64,000 nucleotides of DNA, taken from Erythrobacter litoralis (lineage in GTDB: Bacteria; Pseudomonadota; Alphaproteobacteria; Sphingomonadales; Sphingomonadaceae). The notes below the pieces were generated by a model that was given only the letters and a program-made list of their open reading frames with translations, ran no database searches and was not told where the DNA came from. Shown here piece after piece: positions 16,783 through 25,209 of this stretch. The stretch spans positions 992,001 to 1,056,000 of the forward strand of contig NZ_CP017057.1 in the NCBI RefSeq assembly GCF_001719165.1, read 5' to 3'. The stretch's first letter is position 1. Each line of letters begins with the position of its first letter. Made by a program: the position numbers and the translations under genes.

Positions 16783-17112
16783 TCAAGACGCCTTGGCGAC
16801 CCCGTTCTCGGCGAGCATGGTCTGGAGTTCGCCCGCCTCGAACATCTCCTTCATGATGTCCGAACCGCCGACGAATTCGCCCTTGACGTAAAGCTGGGGG
16901 ATGGTCGGCCAGTCGGAATAGGCCTTGATCCCCTGGCGGATTTCCATGTCCTGCAGCACGTCGACGCTTTCATAGGCGACGCCGCAATGGTCGAGAATGT
17001 TCACCGCGAGGTTCGAGAAACCGCATTGCGGGAAGAGCGGGGTGCCCTTCATGAAGAGGACGACGTCATTGTCGCCGACGATGGTGGAGATGCGCGAATT
17101 GATGTCAGCCAT
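16783..17112 (-). CDS. grxD: Monothiol glutaredoxin (Grx4/GrxD type)
   Basis: The 109-residue protein is a CGFS-type monothiol glutaredoxin, which binds and transfers [2Fe-2S] clusters and forms complexes with BolA proteins. The active-site CGFS follows the FMKGTPLFPQ stretch near residue 30, and the glutathione-binding WPTIPQLY and GGSDI motifs follow near residues 68 and 83. Length is typical. It is immediately downstream of bolA on the same strand, the usual partner arrangement. The 225 bases beyond its stop, up to the small-RNA terminator, hold short inverted repeats but no gene I can support. Confidence 0.95.
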   Translation of the reverse strand: MADINSRISTIVGDNDVVLFMKGTPLFPQCGFSNLAVNILDHCGVAYESVDVLQDMEIRQGIKAYSDWPTIPQLYVKGEFVGGSDIMKEMFEAGELQTMLAENGVAKAS

Positions 17113-17165
17113 GGCGTGAAGCTGTCCCTCGATTTGGCAGTGGTTGGTCGATACGTCCCGGCGAA

Positions 17166-17399
17166 TTAACTGGGAACGACGGTCGTCACTTGCAAGGCGT
17201 GCAGTTCGCCGCCCATCTTCTCGCCGAACGCGGCATAGACCATCTTGTGCTGCTGCACCCGGCTTTTCCCGGCGAATTGCGGCGCGATGACGCGCGCGGC
17301 CCAATGGTTGTCGTCGCCGGCGAGGTCGGTCAGTTCGACCGTCGCTCCGGGCAGTTCCTGTTCGATCGCGGCCTTTATGTCCTCGCCTCGCATGGGCAT
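17166..17399 (-). CDS. bolA: BolA-family protein
   Basis: The 77-residue product has the BolA fold with the central H-x-F-type segment replaced by NHWAARVIAPQFAGKSRVQQHKMVY; the His and the VQQHKMVY helix are conserved features used to bind glutaredoxin-held iron-sulfur clusters. ATG at 17399 is preferred over 17393 because AAGGGAG lies seven to eight bases upstream. It precedes grxD by 53 bases. Together they likely act in iron-sulfur trafficking rather than as the E. coli morphogene. Confidence 0.9.
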   Translation of the reverse strand: MPMRGEDIKAAIEQELPGATVELTDLAGDDNHWAARVIAPQFAGKSRVQQHKMVYAAFGEKMGGELHALQVTTVVPS

Positions 17400-17422
17400 G
17401 AGCAGCGCTCCCTTTTCTGGTC

Positions 17423-17743
17423 TTACTGTCCGGCGATCTGGCGGCGCGCCTCGATCGCCATTTCGTCCAGCTTGGCCCGGATTTCCGCTTCGGTCACGTT
17501 GGCATCGGCGGCGGTGAGATCGCCCAGCAGCTTGCGGATCACGTCCTCGTCGCCTGCTTCTTCGAAATCGGCCTGCACGACGGCCTTCTTGTAGGCGTCG
17601 GTTTCCTCTTCGGTGAGGTTCATGAGGCCCGCCGCCCATTCGCCGAGCAGCCGGTTGCGCCGCGCCGCGACCTTGAAGGCGGTTTCCTGGTCGAACGCGA
17701 ACTTGGCTTCCTCGCCGCGCTGGCGGTCCTTGAAATCGGTCAT
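17423..17743 (-). CDS. F1FO-ATPase inhibitor zeta subunit (DUF1476)
   Basis: The 106-residue protein starts MTDFKDRQRGEEAKFAFDQE, the conserved N-terminus of the alphaproteobacterial DUF1476/zeta family. In Paracoccus the family member inserts this N-terminal segment into F1 and blocks ATP hydrolysis. The rest is a four-helix bundle rich in charged residues (about 25-105). It is upstream of bolA with a 23-base gap, so it may share a transcript. Family and length match well; inhibition in this organism is inferred. Confidence 0.88.
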   Translation of the reverse strand: MTDFKDRQRGEEAKFAFDQETAFKVAARRNRLLGEWAAGLMNLTEEETDAYKKAVVQADFEEAGDEDVIRKLLGDLTAADANVTEAEIRAKLDEMAIEARRQIAGQ

Positions 17744-17833
17744 TGTGGGTCCCTTCCCGTAAGATGTCGCCGGTGAGAGATAAGGCCCGCTGCCGCCGGG
17801 GACAAGCGGGCAATCCCGGCGATCTTCACCCGA

Positions 17834-18829
17834 TCACACGGTGACGACGAGCTTGCCCACCGCCTCGCGGTTTTCCAGCTTGGCGATTGCCTCGCCTGCG
17901 CGTTCGAGCGGGAAGGTTTCCGACACCAGCGGGTCGATCTTCCCGGCTTTGAGCATGTCGAACAATTCCTCCACCTGCTGGCGGAATTTCACCGGTTCGC
18001 GCGCGGTGAAGGCGCCCCAGAACACCCCGCAGATGTCGCAGCTTTTGAGCAGGGTGAGATTGAGCGGCATCTTCGCGATCCCCGCCGGGAAGCCGACGAC
18101 GAGAAATCGACCTTCCCACGCTATGGCGCGCAGGGCCGGTTCGGAATATTGCCCGCCGACGATGTCATAGACCATGTTCGCGCCTTCGGGGCCGCAGGCC
18201 TCCTTGAATTTCTGGCTGAGCTCCTTGGAGGCGGCCTTGTCCATATCGTCCTTGGGATAGATCACGACGGCATCAGCGCCCGCTTTCCGGGCGACCTCGC
18301 CCTTCTCCTCCGAGGAAACGGCAGCGACCACGCGCGCGCCGAAAGCCTTGGCAAGCTCGACCGCCGACAGGCCGACGCCGCCCGCCGCGCCGAGGATAAG
18401 CACCGTGTCGCCTTCCTTGATGTGCCCGCGATCCTTCAGCCCGTGGATCGTCGTGCCGTAGGTCATCAACAGGCTCGCCGCCTTTTCGGGCGCGACCCCA
18501 TCGGGGACGGGGAACATCCGGTTCGCCGGGACCACGACCTTTTCAGCCAGGCCGCCATTGCCGATGCCGGCCATCACCATGTCGCCGACCTTGAAACCCT
18601 CGACCCCTTCGCCGATCGTCAGGATCGTGCCGGCGATCTCGCCGCCGGGCGAATAGGGGCGCTCCGGCTTGAACTGGTAGAGGTCGCGGATCATCAGCGT
18701 GTCGGGATAATTGATCGCGCAGGCCTTCACCGCGACCAGCACCTCGCCCTTGCCGGGGCTGGGCGCGTCGATCTCGTCGAGCGTGAGGGTCTCGGGTCCG
18801 CCGACCTGGTGGGTGCGGATGGCTTTCAT
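17834..18829 (-). CDS. Zinc-independent quinone oxidoreductase / MDR-family alcohol dehydrogenase-like protein
   Basis: This 331-residue medium-chain dehydrogenase/reductase resembles NADPH:quinone oxidoreductase. It has an N-terminal GroES-like domain (about 1-125, INYPDTLMIRDLYQ and PGGEIAGTI motifs) and a Rossmann domain with VLILGAAGGVGLSAVELAK near residue 145. The catalytic zinc ligands of alcohol dehydrogenases are absent, as expected for quinone oxidoreductases. The ATG at 18829 follows GGGAGAG; an upstream in-frame extension looks non-coding. It lies 25 bases downstream of leuD and may be read through from it. Confidence 0.9.
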   Translation of the reverse strand: MKAIRTHQVGGPETLTLDEIDAPSPGKGEVLVAVKACAINYPDTLMIRDLYQFKPERPYSPGGEIAGTILTIGEGVEGFKVGDMVMAGIGNGGLAEKVVVPANRMFPVPDGVAPEKAASLLMTYGTTIHGLKDRGHIKEGDTVLILGAAGGVGLSAVELAKAFGARVVAAVSSEEKGEVARKAGADAVVIYPKDDMDKAASKELSQKFKEACGPEGANMVYDIVGGQYSEPALRAIAWEGRFLVVGFPAGIAKMPLNLTLLKSCDICGVFWGAFTAREPVKFRQQVEELFDMLKAGKIDPLVSETFPLERAGEAIAKLENREAVGKLVVTV

Positions 18830-18854
18830 GGGGTCTCTCTCCCGTCTGTTCGGT

Positions 18855-19454
18855 TCAGGTGTCGGTTCCGCGCGCGAGCCAGCCCTGCTGGCCAGCGCGC
18901 GCATTCTCATAGGCGGCGATGGCATCGCTCGATTCGAGCGTGAGCGCCACCTCGTCGAGCCCGCCCATCAGGCAATGCTTGCGGAAAGGGTCGATCTCGA
19001 AGGTGAAGCGGTCCTGGAACGGCGTGGTGACGGTCTGGCTTTCGAGGTCGACATGGATCGTCTCGCCTTCGCGCGCGACGTCCATCAGCCGGTCGACCGC
19101 TTCCTGCGGCAGGACAACGGGAAGGATACCGTTCTTGACCGCATTGCCGGAAAAGATGTCGGAATAACTCGGCGCGATCACGACGCGGACGCCCATGTCC
19201 AGCAGCGCCCATGCGGCGTGTTCGCGGCTCGACCCGCAGCCGAAATTGTCGCCCGCAATCAGGATCGGCGCGCCCGCGTAATCGGGATCGTCGAAGATGT
19301 TGCTGGGTTCCGCCCGGATCGATTCGAACGCCCCTTCGCCAAGCCCGTCGCGGGTGATCGTCTTGAGCCATTTGGCCGGGATGATGACGTCGGTGTCGAC
19401 GTTCTTCGCGCCGAAGGGGATCGCGCGGCCTTCGATCCGGACAAGTTTCTCCAT
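18855..19454 (-). CDS. leuD: 3-isopropylmalate dehydratase small subunit
   Basis: LeuD forms a heterodimer with LeuC to isomerise 2- to 3-isopropylmalate in leucine synthesis. The 199-residue sequence has the swivelling-domain signatures [31 protein letters not shown] near residue 70, and [17 protein letters not shown]. Length is typical. It is on the same strand as leuC, but a small hypothetical gene separates the two subunits, which is less usual than direct adjacency. Confidence 0.96.
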   Translation of the reverse strand: MEKLVRIEGRAIPFGAKNVDTDVIIPAKWLKTITRDGLGEGAFESIRAEPSNIFDDPDYAGAPILIAGDNFGCGSSREHAAWALLDMGVRVVIAPSYSDIFSGNAVKNGILPVVLPQEAVDRLMDVAREGETIHVDLESQTVTTPFQDRFTFEIDPFRKHCLMGGLDEVALTLESSDAIAAYENARAGQQGWLARGTDT

Positions 19455-19500
19455 GGCGTTCCTCGCGCTTTTTCAGCCCTTTCCAGCGGGCGGGGGGGAC

Positions 19501-19710
19501 TCAGTCGGTTTCGGGCTTTTCGCCGGAAGGCACGGTGTCCTTCTGGCCCGAGGCGGTCGGTTCGCCGCCCGACTTCTTCGCAAAGCGTCGCCCGGCATAG
19601 AGCAGGGCCGCCGCGATGGCGGCGGAGCCGATGGCGGCCGCGCCTATCGTTGCCGCTCCCGCACCGGACTTCTTCGAGTCCTTTTTCTCGTCTTTCGGTG
19701 TCTTGGTCAT
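19501..19710 (-). CDS. Small membrane protein between leuC and leuD
   Basis: The 69-residue product has a Lys/Ser-rich first 18 residues, a Gly/Ala-rich hydrophobic helix (about 20-43), then Arg/Lys and a polar tail. I start it at the ATG at 19710; an in-frame ATG at 19722 is possible. It resembles no enzyme and may be a small inner-membrane protein. It shares the strand with leuC and leuD, 69 bases after leuC and 46 before leuD, so it is probably co-transcribed. Codon use is like its neighbours. Confidence 0.65.
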   Translation of the reverse strand: MTKTPKDEKKDSKKSGAGAATIGAAAIGSAAIAAALLYAGRRFAKKSGGEPTASGQKDTVPSGEKPETD

Positions 19711-19779
19711 GGCTTGTCTCATGCTCCCCGCACAGCCCGCTTGCAAGGGTCTTGCGACCGCTGCGGCGCGGCTTTGCGG

Positions 19780-21228
19780 TCAGGTGTATTCGCGCACGTC
19801 GGCAAGGTGTCCGGCGACCGCCGCCGCCGCCGCCATGGCGGGGGAGAGCAGGTGCGTGCGCGCGCCCGGTCCCTGCCGACCGACGAAATTGCGGTTGCTG
19901 GTCGAGGCGCAGCGTTCGCCCGCGGGCACCTTGTCGGGGTTCATGCCGAGGCAGGCCGAACAGCCCGGCTCGCGCCATTCGAAACCGGCTTCGGTGAAGA
20001 TCCGGTCGAGCCCTTCCTCCTCGGCCTGTTTCTTGACGAGGCCCGATCCCGGCACGACGATCGCCCAGCGCACATTTTCGGCCTTCTTGCGGCCTTCCAG
20101 CACCTTCGCCGCGGCGCGCAGGTCCTCGATCCGGCTGTTGGTGCAGCTGCCGATGAAGACGTTCTCGATCGGGATCTGCGTCATCGGCGTGCCCGGTTCG
20201 ATGCCCATATAGGCAAGGCTGCGCTTCGCCGCCTCGCGCTTTCCGGCATCGGCGAAACTGTCGGGCGAGGGGACGCTGCCGGTGATCGCGATGACGTCTT
20301 CGGGGCTGGTGCCCCAGGTCACCGACGGCGCGATGTCGGCCGCATCGATGGTGACCGACTTGTCGAATACCGCGCCCTCGTCGCTCTTGAGCGTGCGCCA
20401 GTAAGCAAGCGCCGCGTACCAGTCCGCGCCCTTGGGCGCCATGGGGCGGCCCTTGAGATAGCGGAACACGGTTTCATCCGGCGCGATCAGGCCGGCACGC
20501 GCGCCCGCCTCGATGCTCATGTTGCACACGGTGAGGCGCTGCTCGACGCTCATCGCCTCGAACACCGCGCCGCGATATTCGATCACGTGGCCCGTTCCGC
20601 CCGCAGCGCCGATTTGGCCGATGATGTGCAGCACCACGTCCTTTGCCGTCACGCCGGGGGTAAGGTCGCCATCGACGCGCACCTCCATCGATTTCGACCG
20701 CTTGAGCTGGAGGGTCTGGGTCGCGAGAACGTGTTCGACCTCGCTCGTCCCGATTCCGAAGGCGAGCGCGCCGAGGCCGCCATGGCTGGAAGTGTGCGAA
20801 TCGCCGCACACGATCGTCGCGCCCGGCAGCGAGAAGCCCTGTTCCGGCCCGACGACATGGACGATCCCCTGTTCGGCATCGGCATCGCCAATATAGCGGA
20901 TGCCGAATTCGGGCGCGTTGCGTTCCAGCGCTTCCAGTTGCGCCGCGCTCTGCGGGTCGGCGATCGGTACGCGCGCGCCCTTCGCATCGCGCCGTGCGGT
21001 GGTCGGCAGGTTGTGATCGGGCACCGCCAGCGTCAGTTCCGGGCGCCGAACCGGGCGGCCCGCCTTGCGCAGGGCCTCGAAGGCCTGCGGGCTCGTCACC
21101 TCGTGGACCAGGTGGCGGTCGATGTAGAGAATGTCGGTCCCGTCCTCGCGGCTTTCGACGAGATGCGCGTCCCAGATCTTGTCGTAGAGCGTGCGCGGCG
21201 TCGCGCGGGCGGTATCGTCCATGGTCAT
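19780..21228 (-). CDS. leuC: 3-isopropylmalate dehydratase large subunit
   Basis: The 482-residue aconitase-family subunit carries the [4Fe-4S] ligands in [17 protein letters not shown] near residue 350 and in the [12 protein letters not shown] segment near residue 410. N-terminal [10 protein letters not shown] and [17 protein letters not shown] are standard LeuC sequence. Two starts are possible six bases apart (21228 and 21222); the shorter has better spacing from AGGA. The complete catalytic core is present. Confidence 0.97.
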   Translation of the reverse strand: MTMDDTARATPRTLYDKIWDAHLVESREDGTDILYIDRHLVHEVTSPQAFEALRKAGRPVRRPELTLAVPDHNLPTTARRDAKGARVPIADPQSAAQLEALERNAPEFGIRYIGDADAEQGIVHVVGPEQGFSLPGATIVCGDSHTSSHGGLGALAFGIGTSEVEHVLATQTLQLKRSKSMEVRVDGDLTPGVTAKDVVLHIIGQIGAAGGTGHVIEYRGAVFEAMSVEQRLTVCNMSIEAGARAGLIAPDETVFRYLKGRPMAPKGADWYAALAYWRTLKSDEGAVFDKSVTIDAADIAPSVTWGTSPEDVIAITGSVPSPDSFADAGKREAAKRSLAYMGIEPGTPMTQIPIENVFIGSCTNSRIEDLRAAAKVLEGRKKAENVRWAIVVPGSGLVKKQAEEEGLDRIFTEAGFEWREPGCSACLGMNPDKVPAGERCASTSNRNFVGRQGPGARTHLLSPAMAAAAAVAGHLADVREYT

Positions 21229-21313
21229 GTTCCTGATTGCGGTGCCTCGCGATTAGCGGCGAAGCGGCGAGGCGTGCAAGACGGAGGTTGATCGCCTGGC
21301 AATTAGTCATGGA

Positions 21314-21342
21314 ATTGCAAAGCATGATGGGTTAATTGACAA
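21314..21342 (-). promoter_or_regulatory. Candidate promoter of leuC
   Basis: On the minus strand TTGTCA and TGCAAT are separated by 17 bases, upstream of leuC with a leader of about 80 bases. The -10 box matches four of six positions. The region also lies directly upstream of the divergent thioesterase gene. Confidence 0.4.
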
Positions 21343-21344
21343 TC

Positions 21345-21794
21345 ATGTCAGCACGGCCCCATTCCCATCCCATTACGGTCGAGCCCGAGGACATCGATTT
21401 CATGGGGCATGTCAACAATGCCCGCTATCTCAACTGGGTGCAGGATGCGGTGCTTGCGCACTGGAACAAGCTCGCCCCGGCAGAGGATGTCGCGAGCAAG
21501 GCCTGGGTCGCTCTCAAGCACGAGATCACCTACCGCAAGCCCGCCTTTCTCGACGACGACGTGATCGCGAAGACCGTGCTCGAACGCTATAACGGGGCGC
21601 GCGCGTTCTATCACACCGTGATTCACCGGGGGGAGGACGTGCTCGCCGAGGTCAGGTCGAGTTGGTGCTGCATCGATGCCAAGACCCTGCGCCCGGCCCG
21701 GATCGGGGAGCATCTGCGCGAATTCTTCTTTCCCGAACCCGATAGCGACGGACACGAAAGCGTCCGTCCGGTGGATGAGCGCGAGGCAGGTTGA
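21345..21794 (+). CDS. Acyl-CoA/acyl-ACP thioesterase of the hot-dog (4HBT) family
   Basis: The 149-residue protein has the hot-dog signature DIDFMGHVNNARYLNWVQDA near residue 15, where the Asp/His region forms the 4-hydroxybenzoyl-CoA-thioesterase-type active site, and a central RYNGARAFYHTVIHRG strand pair. The ATG at 21345 is used; a TTG three codons upstream is also in frame. It is divergent from leuC and lies 95 bases upstream of the carotenoid ketolase. The acyl substrate is not predictable. Confidence 0.88.
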   Translation: MSARPHSHPITVEPEDIDFMGHVNNARYLNWVQDAVLAHWNKLAPAEDVASKAWVALKHEITYRKPAFLDDDVIAKTVLERYNGARAFYHTVIHRGEDVLAEVRSSWCCIDAKTLRPARIGEHLREFFFPEPDSDGHESVRPVDEREAG

Positions 21795-21889
21795 ACCCTC
21801 CCGCATCGCTCCGCGCGCGCAATACCGTTTCGCCAGCTTGCAATTGCGCTGCCCCCGGCGGCGGTTTATCGCAACCGCGTGAAAGGTTC

Positions 21890-22669
21890 ATGCGTATCTC
21901 ACCCGTGACCACGCGCCATTTTTCCCTCCCCGGACGCACCGAGCAGGGGGCCATTGGCCTCGCGCTTGCCGCCGCCATTGCGGGCGCGTGGCTGGGGATC
22001 CATGCCTATTCCATGTATGTCTTTGAATTGACGTGGGACAACTGGCCGCTCGCGCTCGTCATGGCGGCCGCGCAGTGCTGGCTTTCGGTGGGGGTCTTCA
22101 TCGTCTGCCACGACGCGATGCATGGCAGTCTCGCCCCCGGCAAGCCTCGCATCAACCAGGCGATCGGCGCGGCGCTGCTGTTCCTTTATGCGGGTTTTGC
22201 GTGGAGGAAGATGCGCGATGCCCATTTTACCCATCACAAGATGTCGGGCCGCGCGGGCGATCCCGATTTCGATGAGGAGCATCCCTCGAGCTTCCTTAAC
22301 TGGTACTGGACGTTCTTCAAACGCTATTTCGGCTGGCAGAGCCTGCTGTTCGTGCACACGGTCGTCGGGATCTACTGGTTCGTGCTGGACATTTCCTTCA
22401 TCCAGATCTTCGCACTCTATGGCGCGCCCGCCTTGCTGTCCTCGCTCCAGCTTTTCTATTTCGGTACGTTCCGCCCGCATTACCACGCGCCCGGAAAGCC
22501 TTTCGCCGACCGCCACAACACCCGCAGCGACCGTTTCGGCACGCTTGCCTCTCTGGCCTCCTGTTTCCACTTCGGCTATCACCTCGAACATCACCGCAGG
22601 CCCGACGTGCCATGGTGGGCCCTGCCGGGCGCGCGCCGGGCGGGCGTGGGAGAAGGAGTTTCGAAATGA
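21890..22669 (+). CDS. crtW: Beta-carotene ketolase (CrtW-type)
   Basis: CrtW adds the 4-keto groups that turn beta-carotene and zeaxanthin into canthaxanthin and astaxanthin. The 259-residue membrane protein has the di-iron histidine motifs of the family: HDAMHG near residue 76, HFTHHK near residue 112 and HFGYHLEHHRRPD near the C-terminus. Four hydrophobic segments lie between them. GAAAGG precedes the ATG at 21890. It overlaps the crtZ start by four bases, so ketolase and hydroxylase are translationally coupled, a strong sign of ketolated xanthophyll synthesis. No other crt gene is in the window. Confidence 0.92.
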   Translation: MRISPVTTRHFSLPGRTEQGAIGLALAAAIAGAWLGIHAYSMYVFELTWDNWPLALVMAAAQCWLSVGVFIVCHDAMHGSLAPGKPRINQAIGAALLFLYAGFAWRKMRDAHFTHHKMSGRAGDPDFDEEHPSSFLNWYWTFFKRYFGWQSLLFVHTVVGIYWFVLDISFIQIFALYGAPALLSSLQLFYFGTFRPHYHAPGKPFADRHNTRSDRFGTLASLASCFHFGYHLEHHRRPDVPWWALPGARRAGVGEGVSK

Positions 22670-23181
22670 CCTGGCTCGAAGTGGGCCTCACTGTCCTTGC
22701 CGCGTTGATCGGCATGGAACTGTTCGCATGGTACGCGCACAAATACATCATGCATGGCTGGGGCTGGGGCTGGCACCGCGATCACCACGAGCCGCATGAC
22801 AATGCGCTGGAAAAGAACGATCTTTTCGCGGTCGTCTTCGGCACGATCAACGCCGCCATGTATATCTACGGCGCGCTCTACTGGGACGCGCTGTGGTGGT
22901 TCGCGGTCGGGATCACGCTCTACGGGGTGATCTACACGCTGGTCCACGATGGCCTCGTCCACCAGCGCTATTTCAAGTGGGTGCCCAAGAAAGGCTATGC
23001 CAAAAGGCTGGTCCAGGCCCACAAGCTCCACCATGCCACCATCGGCAAGGAGGGCGGGGTGAGCTTCGGCTTCGTCTTCGCGCGCGATCCGCAGGTGCTG
23101 AAAGCCGAACTCAAGGCGCAGAAGGAAGCCGGCATCGCCAAGGTCCGCGAAAGCGCGACGCCGGATCGCGGCGCGGCCTGA
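22666..23181 (+). CDS. crtZ: Beta-carotene 3-hydroxylase (CrtZ-type)
   Basis: The 171-residue non-haem di-iron hydroxylase has the four conserved histidine boxes of CrtZ: HKYIMHG near residue 25, HRDHHEPH near residue 38, HDGLVHQRY near residue 100 and HKLHHA near residue 124. Four membrane segments fit between them. AGAAGGAG lies seven bases before the ATG. The start overlaps the crtW stop. The C-terminal 25 residues are charged and cytosolic. Confidence 0.95.
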   Translation: MTWLEVGLTVLAALIGMELFAWYAHKYIMHGWGWGWHRDHHEPHDNALEKNDLFAVVFGTINAAMYIYGALYWDALWWFAVGITLYGVIYTLVHDGLVHQRYFKWVPKKGYAKRLVQAHKLHHATIGKEGGVSFGFVFARDPQVLKAELKAQKEAGIAKVRESATPDRGAA

Positions 23182-23184
23182 GAC

Positions 23185-23532
23185 CTATTCTTTGCGGGTG
23201 GCGATCCAGCCGCCGATGAGGACCAGAGCCCCGACCGAAAACCACACCCAGGGAAAGCCGATCGTCGCCCAGGTGAAAGCGACGCCGGCGACCAGGGTCG
23301 CTATCGCGGTAACCTTGGCGCGGCGCGAGATTGCGCGGCGTTCGCGCCAGTCGAGGATCTGCGGGCCCCAGGTGGGATGGTCGAGAATGCGCTTTTCCCA
23401 TTCGGGATTGCTGCGCGCAAAGCAGAAGGCGGCGAGCAGCAGGAAGGGAACGGTCGGCAATAGCGGCAGCACGGCGCCCACCGCGCCGAGCGCTGCAAAG
23501 AGCAATCCGCCCGCAAGATAGAGCGGGCGCAC
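23185..23532 (-). CDS. DUF454 (YbaN-family) membrane protein
   Basis: The 115-residue protein has the YbaN pattern: a hydrophobic helix pair (about 5-38), the conserved FCFARSNPEWEKRILDHPTWGP segment split by a turn, then RRAISRRAKVTAI and two more helices. Function of the family is not established. It begins four bases after the sufE stop on the same strand and is convergent with crtZ (three bases between stops). Confidence 0.85.
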   Translation of the reverse strand: MRPLYLAGGLLFAALGAVGAVLPLLPTVPFLLLAAFCFARSNPEWEKRILDHPTWGPQILDWRERRAISRRAKVTAIATLVAGVAFTWATIGFPWVWFSVGALVLIGGWIATRKE

Positions 23533-23536
23533 CGGC

Positions 23537-23950
23537 TCAGGCGGCGGCGATCCGCGCGGCGTGTTCCTTCACCAGCGCGATCATGTTCGGCACCCCTTGC
23601 GTGCGGTTGCTCGAAAGCTGGTTCTTCAGGTCGAACGGGGCGAGCGCGCCGGTCACGTCCATCCCGGCGACTTCGCGCGCTGGCCTGTCCTGCACCGCGG
23701 AAATGACGAGCGCGACGATTCCCTTGGTGATCGCGGCATTGCTGTCGGCAAGGAAATGCAGACGGCCTGCTTCGTCGCCTCCGGTCGGATAGACCCACAC
23801 GGCGGCCGAACAGCCGCGCACCAGGGTCGCATCGGTCTTGAGCGCATCGGGCATGTCCTCAAGCTCGCGGCCAAGCTCGATCAGGAGGCCATAGCGTTCG
23901 TCGCCTTCGAGGAATTCGTATTCTTCGAGAATGTCGTCGAGAGATCGCAT
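23537..23950 (-). CDS. sufE: SufE-family cysteine desulfuration protein
   Basis: SufE accepts persulfide sulfur from the SufS desulfurase for iron-sulfur assembly. The 137-residue protein has the acceptor cysteine in LVRGCSAAVWVYP near residue 45 and the ADSNAAITKGIVALVISA helix that follows. Length is typical. The ATG at 23950 begins MRSLDDILEEYEFLEGD, the usual N-terminus. It stands apart from any suf operon, downstream of the small psp genes (56 bases) and may be read through from them. Confidence 0.93.
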   Translation of the reverse strand: MRSLDDILEEYEFLEGDERYGLLIELGRELEDMPDALKTDATLVRGCSAAVWVYPTGGDEAGRLHFLADSNAAITKGIVALVISAVQDRPAREVAGMDVTGALAPFDLKNQLSSNRTQGVPNMIALVKEHAARIAAA

Positions 23951-24006
23951 GGGGCCGGATTTAATGGGACTGGCGGCTGTGTCCACCCTGCCTTTGCCCG
24001 CGAGGC

Positions 24007-24264
24007 TTACAGTTCGACCCCGCTTGCGATCGCCTCTAGCTTGCGGATCCGCTCGCGCAGGTCGGCGAGTTCGATACGGGCCGCGCCGACCGCGCCGCGC
24101 TGGTCCTCCGGCGTGTCGATCGACAGGCGCGCGGCATTGCGGGACCGCTCCAGCTCCTGGCGCTTGTAGTCGAGCCATTCGTGCCATGCGCGCAGCAGGG
24201 CAAAGGCGACGACGGCGAGGCCCACGAGGCAACTCGCTGCGATAACGATTACGGGGTCCATCAC
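24007..24264 (-). CDS. PspB-like small membrane protein, sixth extra copy
   Basis: The 85-residue product has one N-terminal membrane helix (about 4-24) and a basic/acidic coiled coil ending in RERIRKLEAIASG. This retains only the first half of the motif shared by the series (R-x-R-I-x-x-LE-x-I) and lacks the EIE-x-LR tail, so it looks truncated. Its ATG overlaps the stop of the preceding gene by four bases. It is the last gene of the psp series before sufE. Confidence 0.75.
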   Translation of the reverse strand: MMDPVIVIAASCLVGLAVVAFALLRAWHEWLDYKRQELERSRNAARLSIDTPEDQRGAVGAARIELADLRERIRKLEAIASGVEL

Positions 24265-24611
24265 CTGTCCATGTCCTCCGTGTTCCTGTCCGGGCGGTCC
24301 TCCCGCGCGGCGCGGGTCGCGATATCGCCCCGCAGGCTCTCGATCTCCGCGGCAATGGCGCGGGCGCGCACCGCTTCGGAACTGTTGTTGTCGGTGGCGA
24401 TGCGTTCGAGCACCTGGATGCGCTCGCGCAGTTCCTCGAGCTCGCGATTGTCGAGCGCGTCATCGTGCTGGACGGGCGAGCGGGAGGGCGCGCCGCCTTC
24501 GCCGAGGCGCCGGCGCAGTTCCTCGTTTTCCTGCTCGATCTGCTTGCCGAGATGACGCTCGCGCAGCCACAGGATGAGGAAGATGACGGCAAAGATGCTG
24601 AGCCAGCTCAT
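24261..24611 (-). CDS. PspB-like small membrane protein, fifth extra copy
   Basis: This 116-residue protein has a helix at residues 3-16, an acidic/basic coiled coil (about 20-36), a Pro/Ser-rich break and a second coiled coil with LERIATD at 68-74 and AEIESLRG at 88-95. The spacing between the two motif halves is longer than in its siblings. ATGA overlaps join it to both neighbours. The reading frame is open upstream beyond the ATG at 24611, which is chosen for the overlap and the membrane helix it begins. Confidence 0.75.
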   Translation of the reverse strand: MSWLSIFAVIFLILWLRERHLGKQIEQENEELRRRLGEGGAPSRSPVQHDDALDNRELEELRERIQVLERIATDNNSSEAVRARAIAAEIESLRGDIATRAAREDRPDRNTEDMDR

Positions 24612-24874
24612 TTCGTGGCCCCTCCATTCGCCTGCGCAGGGACGGCGCGCAGCGCCTCGATTTCCTCGGCGAGGTCGGCGGAGCGGTCGGTGGCAATCCG
24701 CTCCAGTACGCGTACACGCTGTTCGAGATCGCCCGGCCTGCCTTGCGGTCCGGTGTCTTCGCGGGCGATGCGGGCGCGCCGCAACCAGAGAAAGGCGATG
24801 CCGGAGCCTGCCGCCACAGCCAGTGCGGCGATGACCAGGCCGTCCATCATCAGCGCGGTATCGGGTCCGAACAT
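24608..24874 (-). CDS. PspB-like small membrane protein, fourth extra copy
   Basis: The 88-residue protein has a hydrophobic helix (about 12-31) followed by a basic stop-transfer patch (LRRARIARE) and a short coiled coil with RVRVLERIATD (53-63) and EEIEALRA (70-77). It is the shortest complete member. Its start codon shares one base with the stop of the gene before it, and its stop overlaps the next start by four bases. Confidence 0.78.
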   Translation of the reverse strand: MFGPDTALMMDGLVIAALAVAAGSGIAFLWLRRARIAREDTGPQGRPGDLEQRVRVLERIATDRSADLAEEIEALRAVPAQANGGATK

Positions 24875-25209
24875 CAGGCGGTCCCTTCGTCCTTGCGGTT
24901 CTCAAGCGCGTCGGTGCGCAGCTTCTCGATCTCGCCCGACAGGTGGTAGCCGCCATCGGTCACGATCCGTTCGACATTGGCGAGGCGGTCCTTCACCGAG
25001 CCGAGTTCGGCGCGCAGCTCGGCATTTTCCTGGGTGAGCAGGGTGACGCGCCGCTTCGCCTCGTTGTCGGTGACGGGCTTCAATTGCTGGCCCCACGATC
25101 CTTCGAGCGGATAGCCGTTCTTGACGCGCAGCCAGGTGGTGAAGACCCATCCGGCGGTCCCCGCAAGGGCGATGGCGACAAGCGCTTCGGTGGTGATTGC
25201 ATCGAGCAT
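24874..25209 (-). CDS. PspB-like small membrane protein, third extra copy
   Basis: The 111-residue product has an N-terminal helix (about 8-27), a linker with the NGYPLEGSWG segment also seen in the second copy as HGYELEDEWG, then a coiled coil carrying VERIVTDGGY at 79-88 and EIEKLRTD at 93-100. One-base stop/start sharing (TGATG) at both ends couples it to its neighbours. Confidence 0.78.
   Translation of the reverse strand: MLDAITTEALVAIALAGTAGWVFTTWLRVKNGYPLEGSWGQQLKPVTDNEAKRRVTLLTQENAELRAELGSVKDRLANVERIVTDGGYHLSGEIEKLRTDALENRKDEGTA

Noticed and set aside
21336..21341. TTGACA as -35 box for the thioesterase gene
   Set aside because: A start driven from it would fall inside the coding sequence. 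The same bases read on the other strand fit a leuC promoter better.
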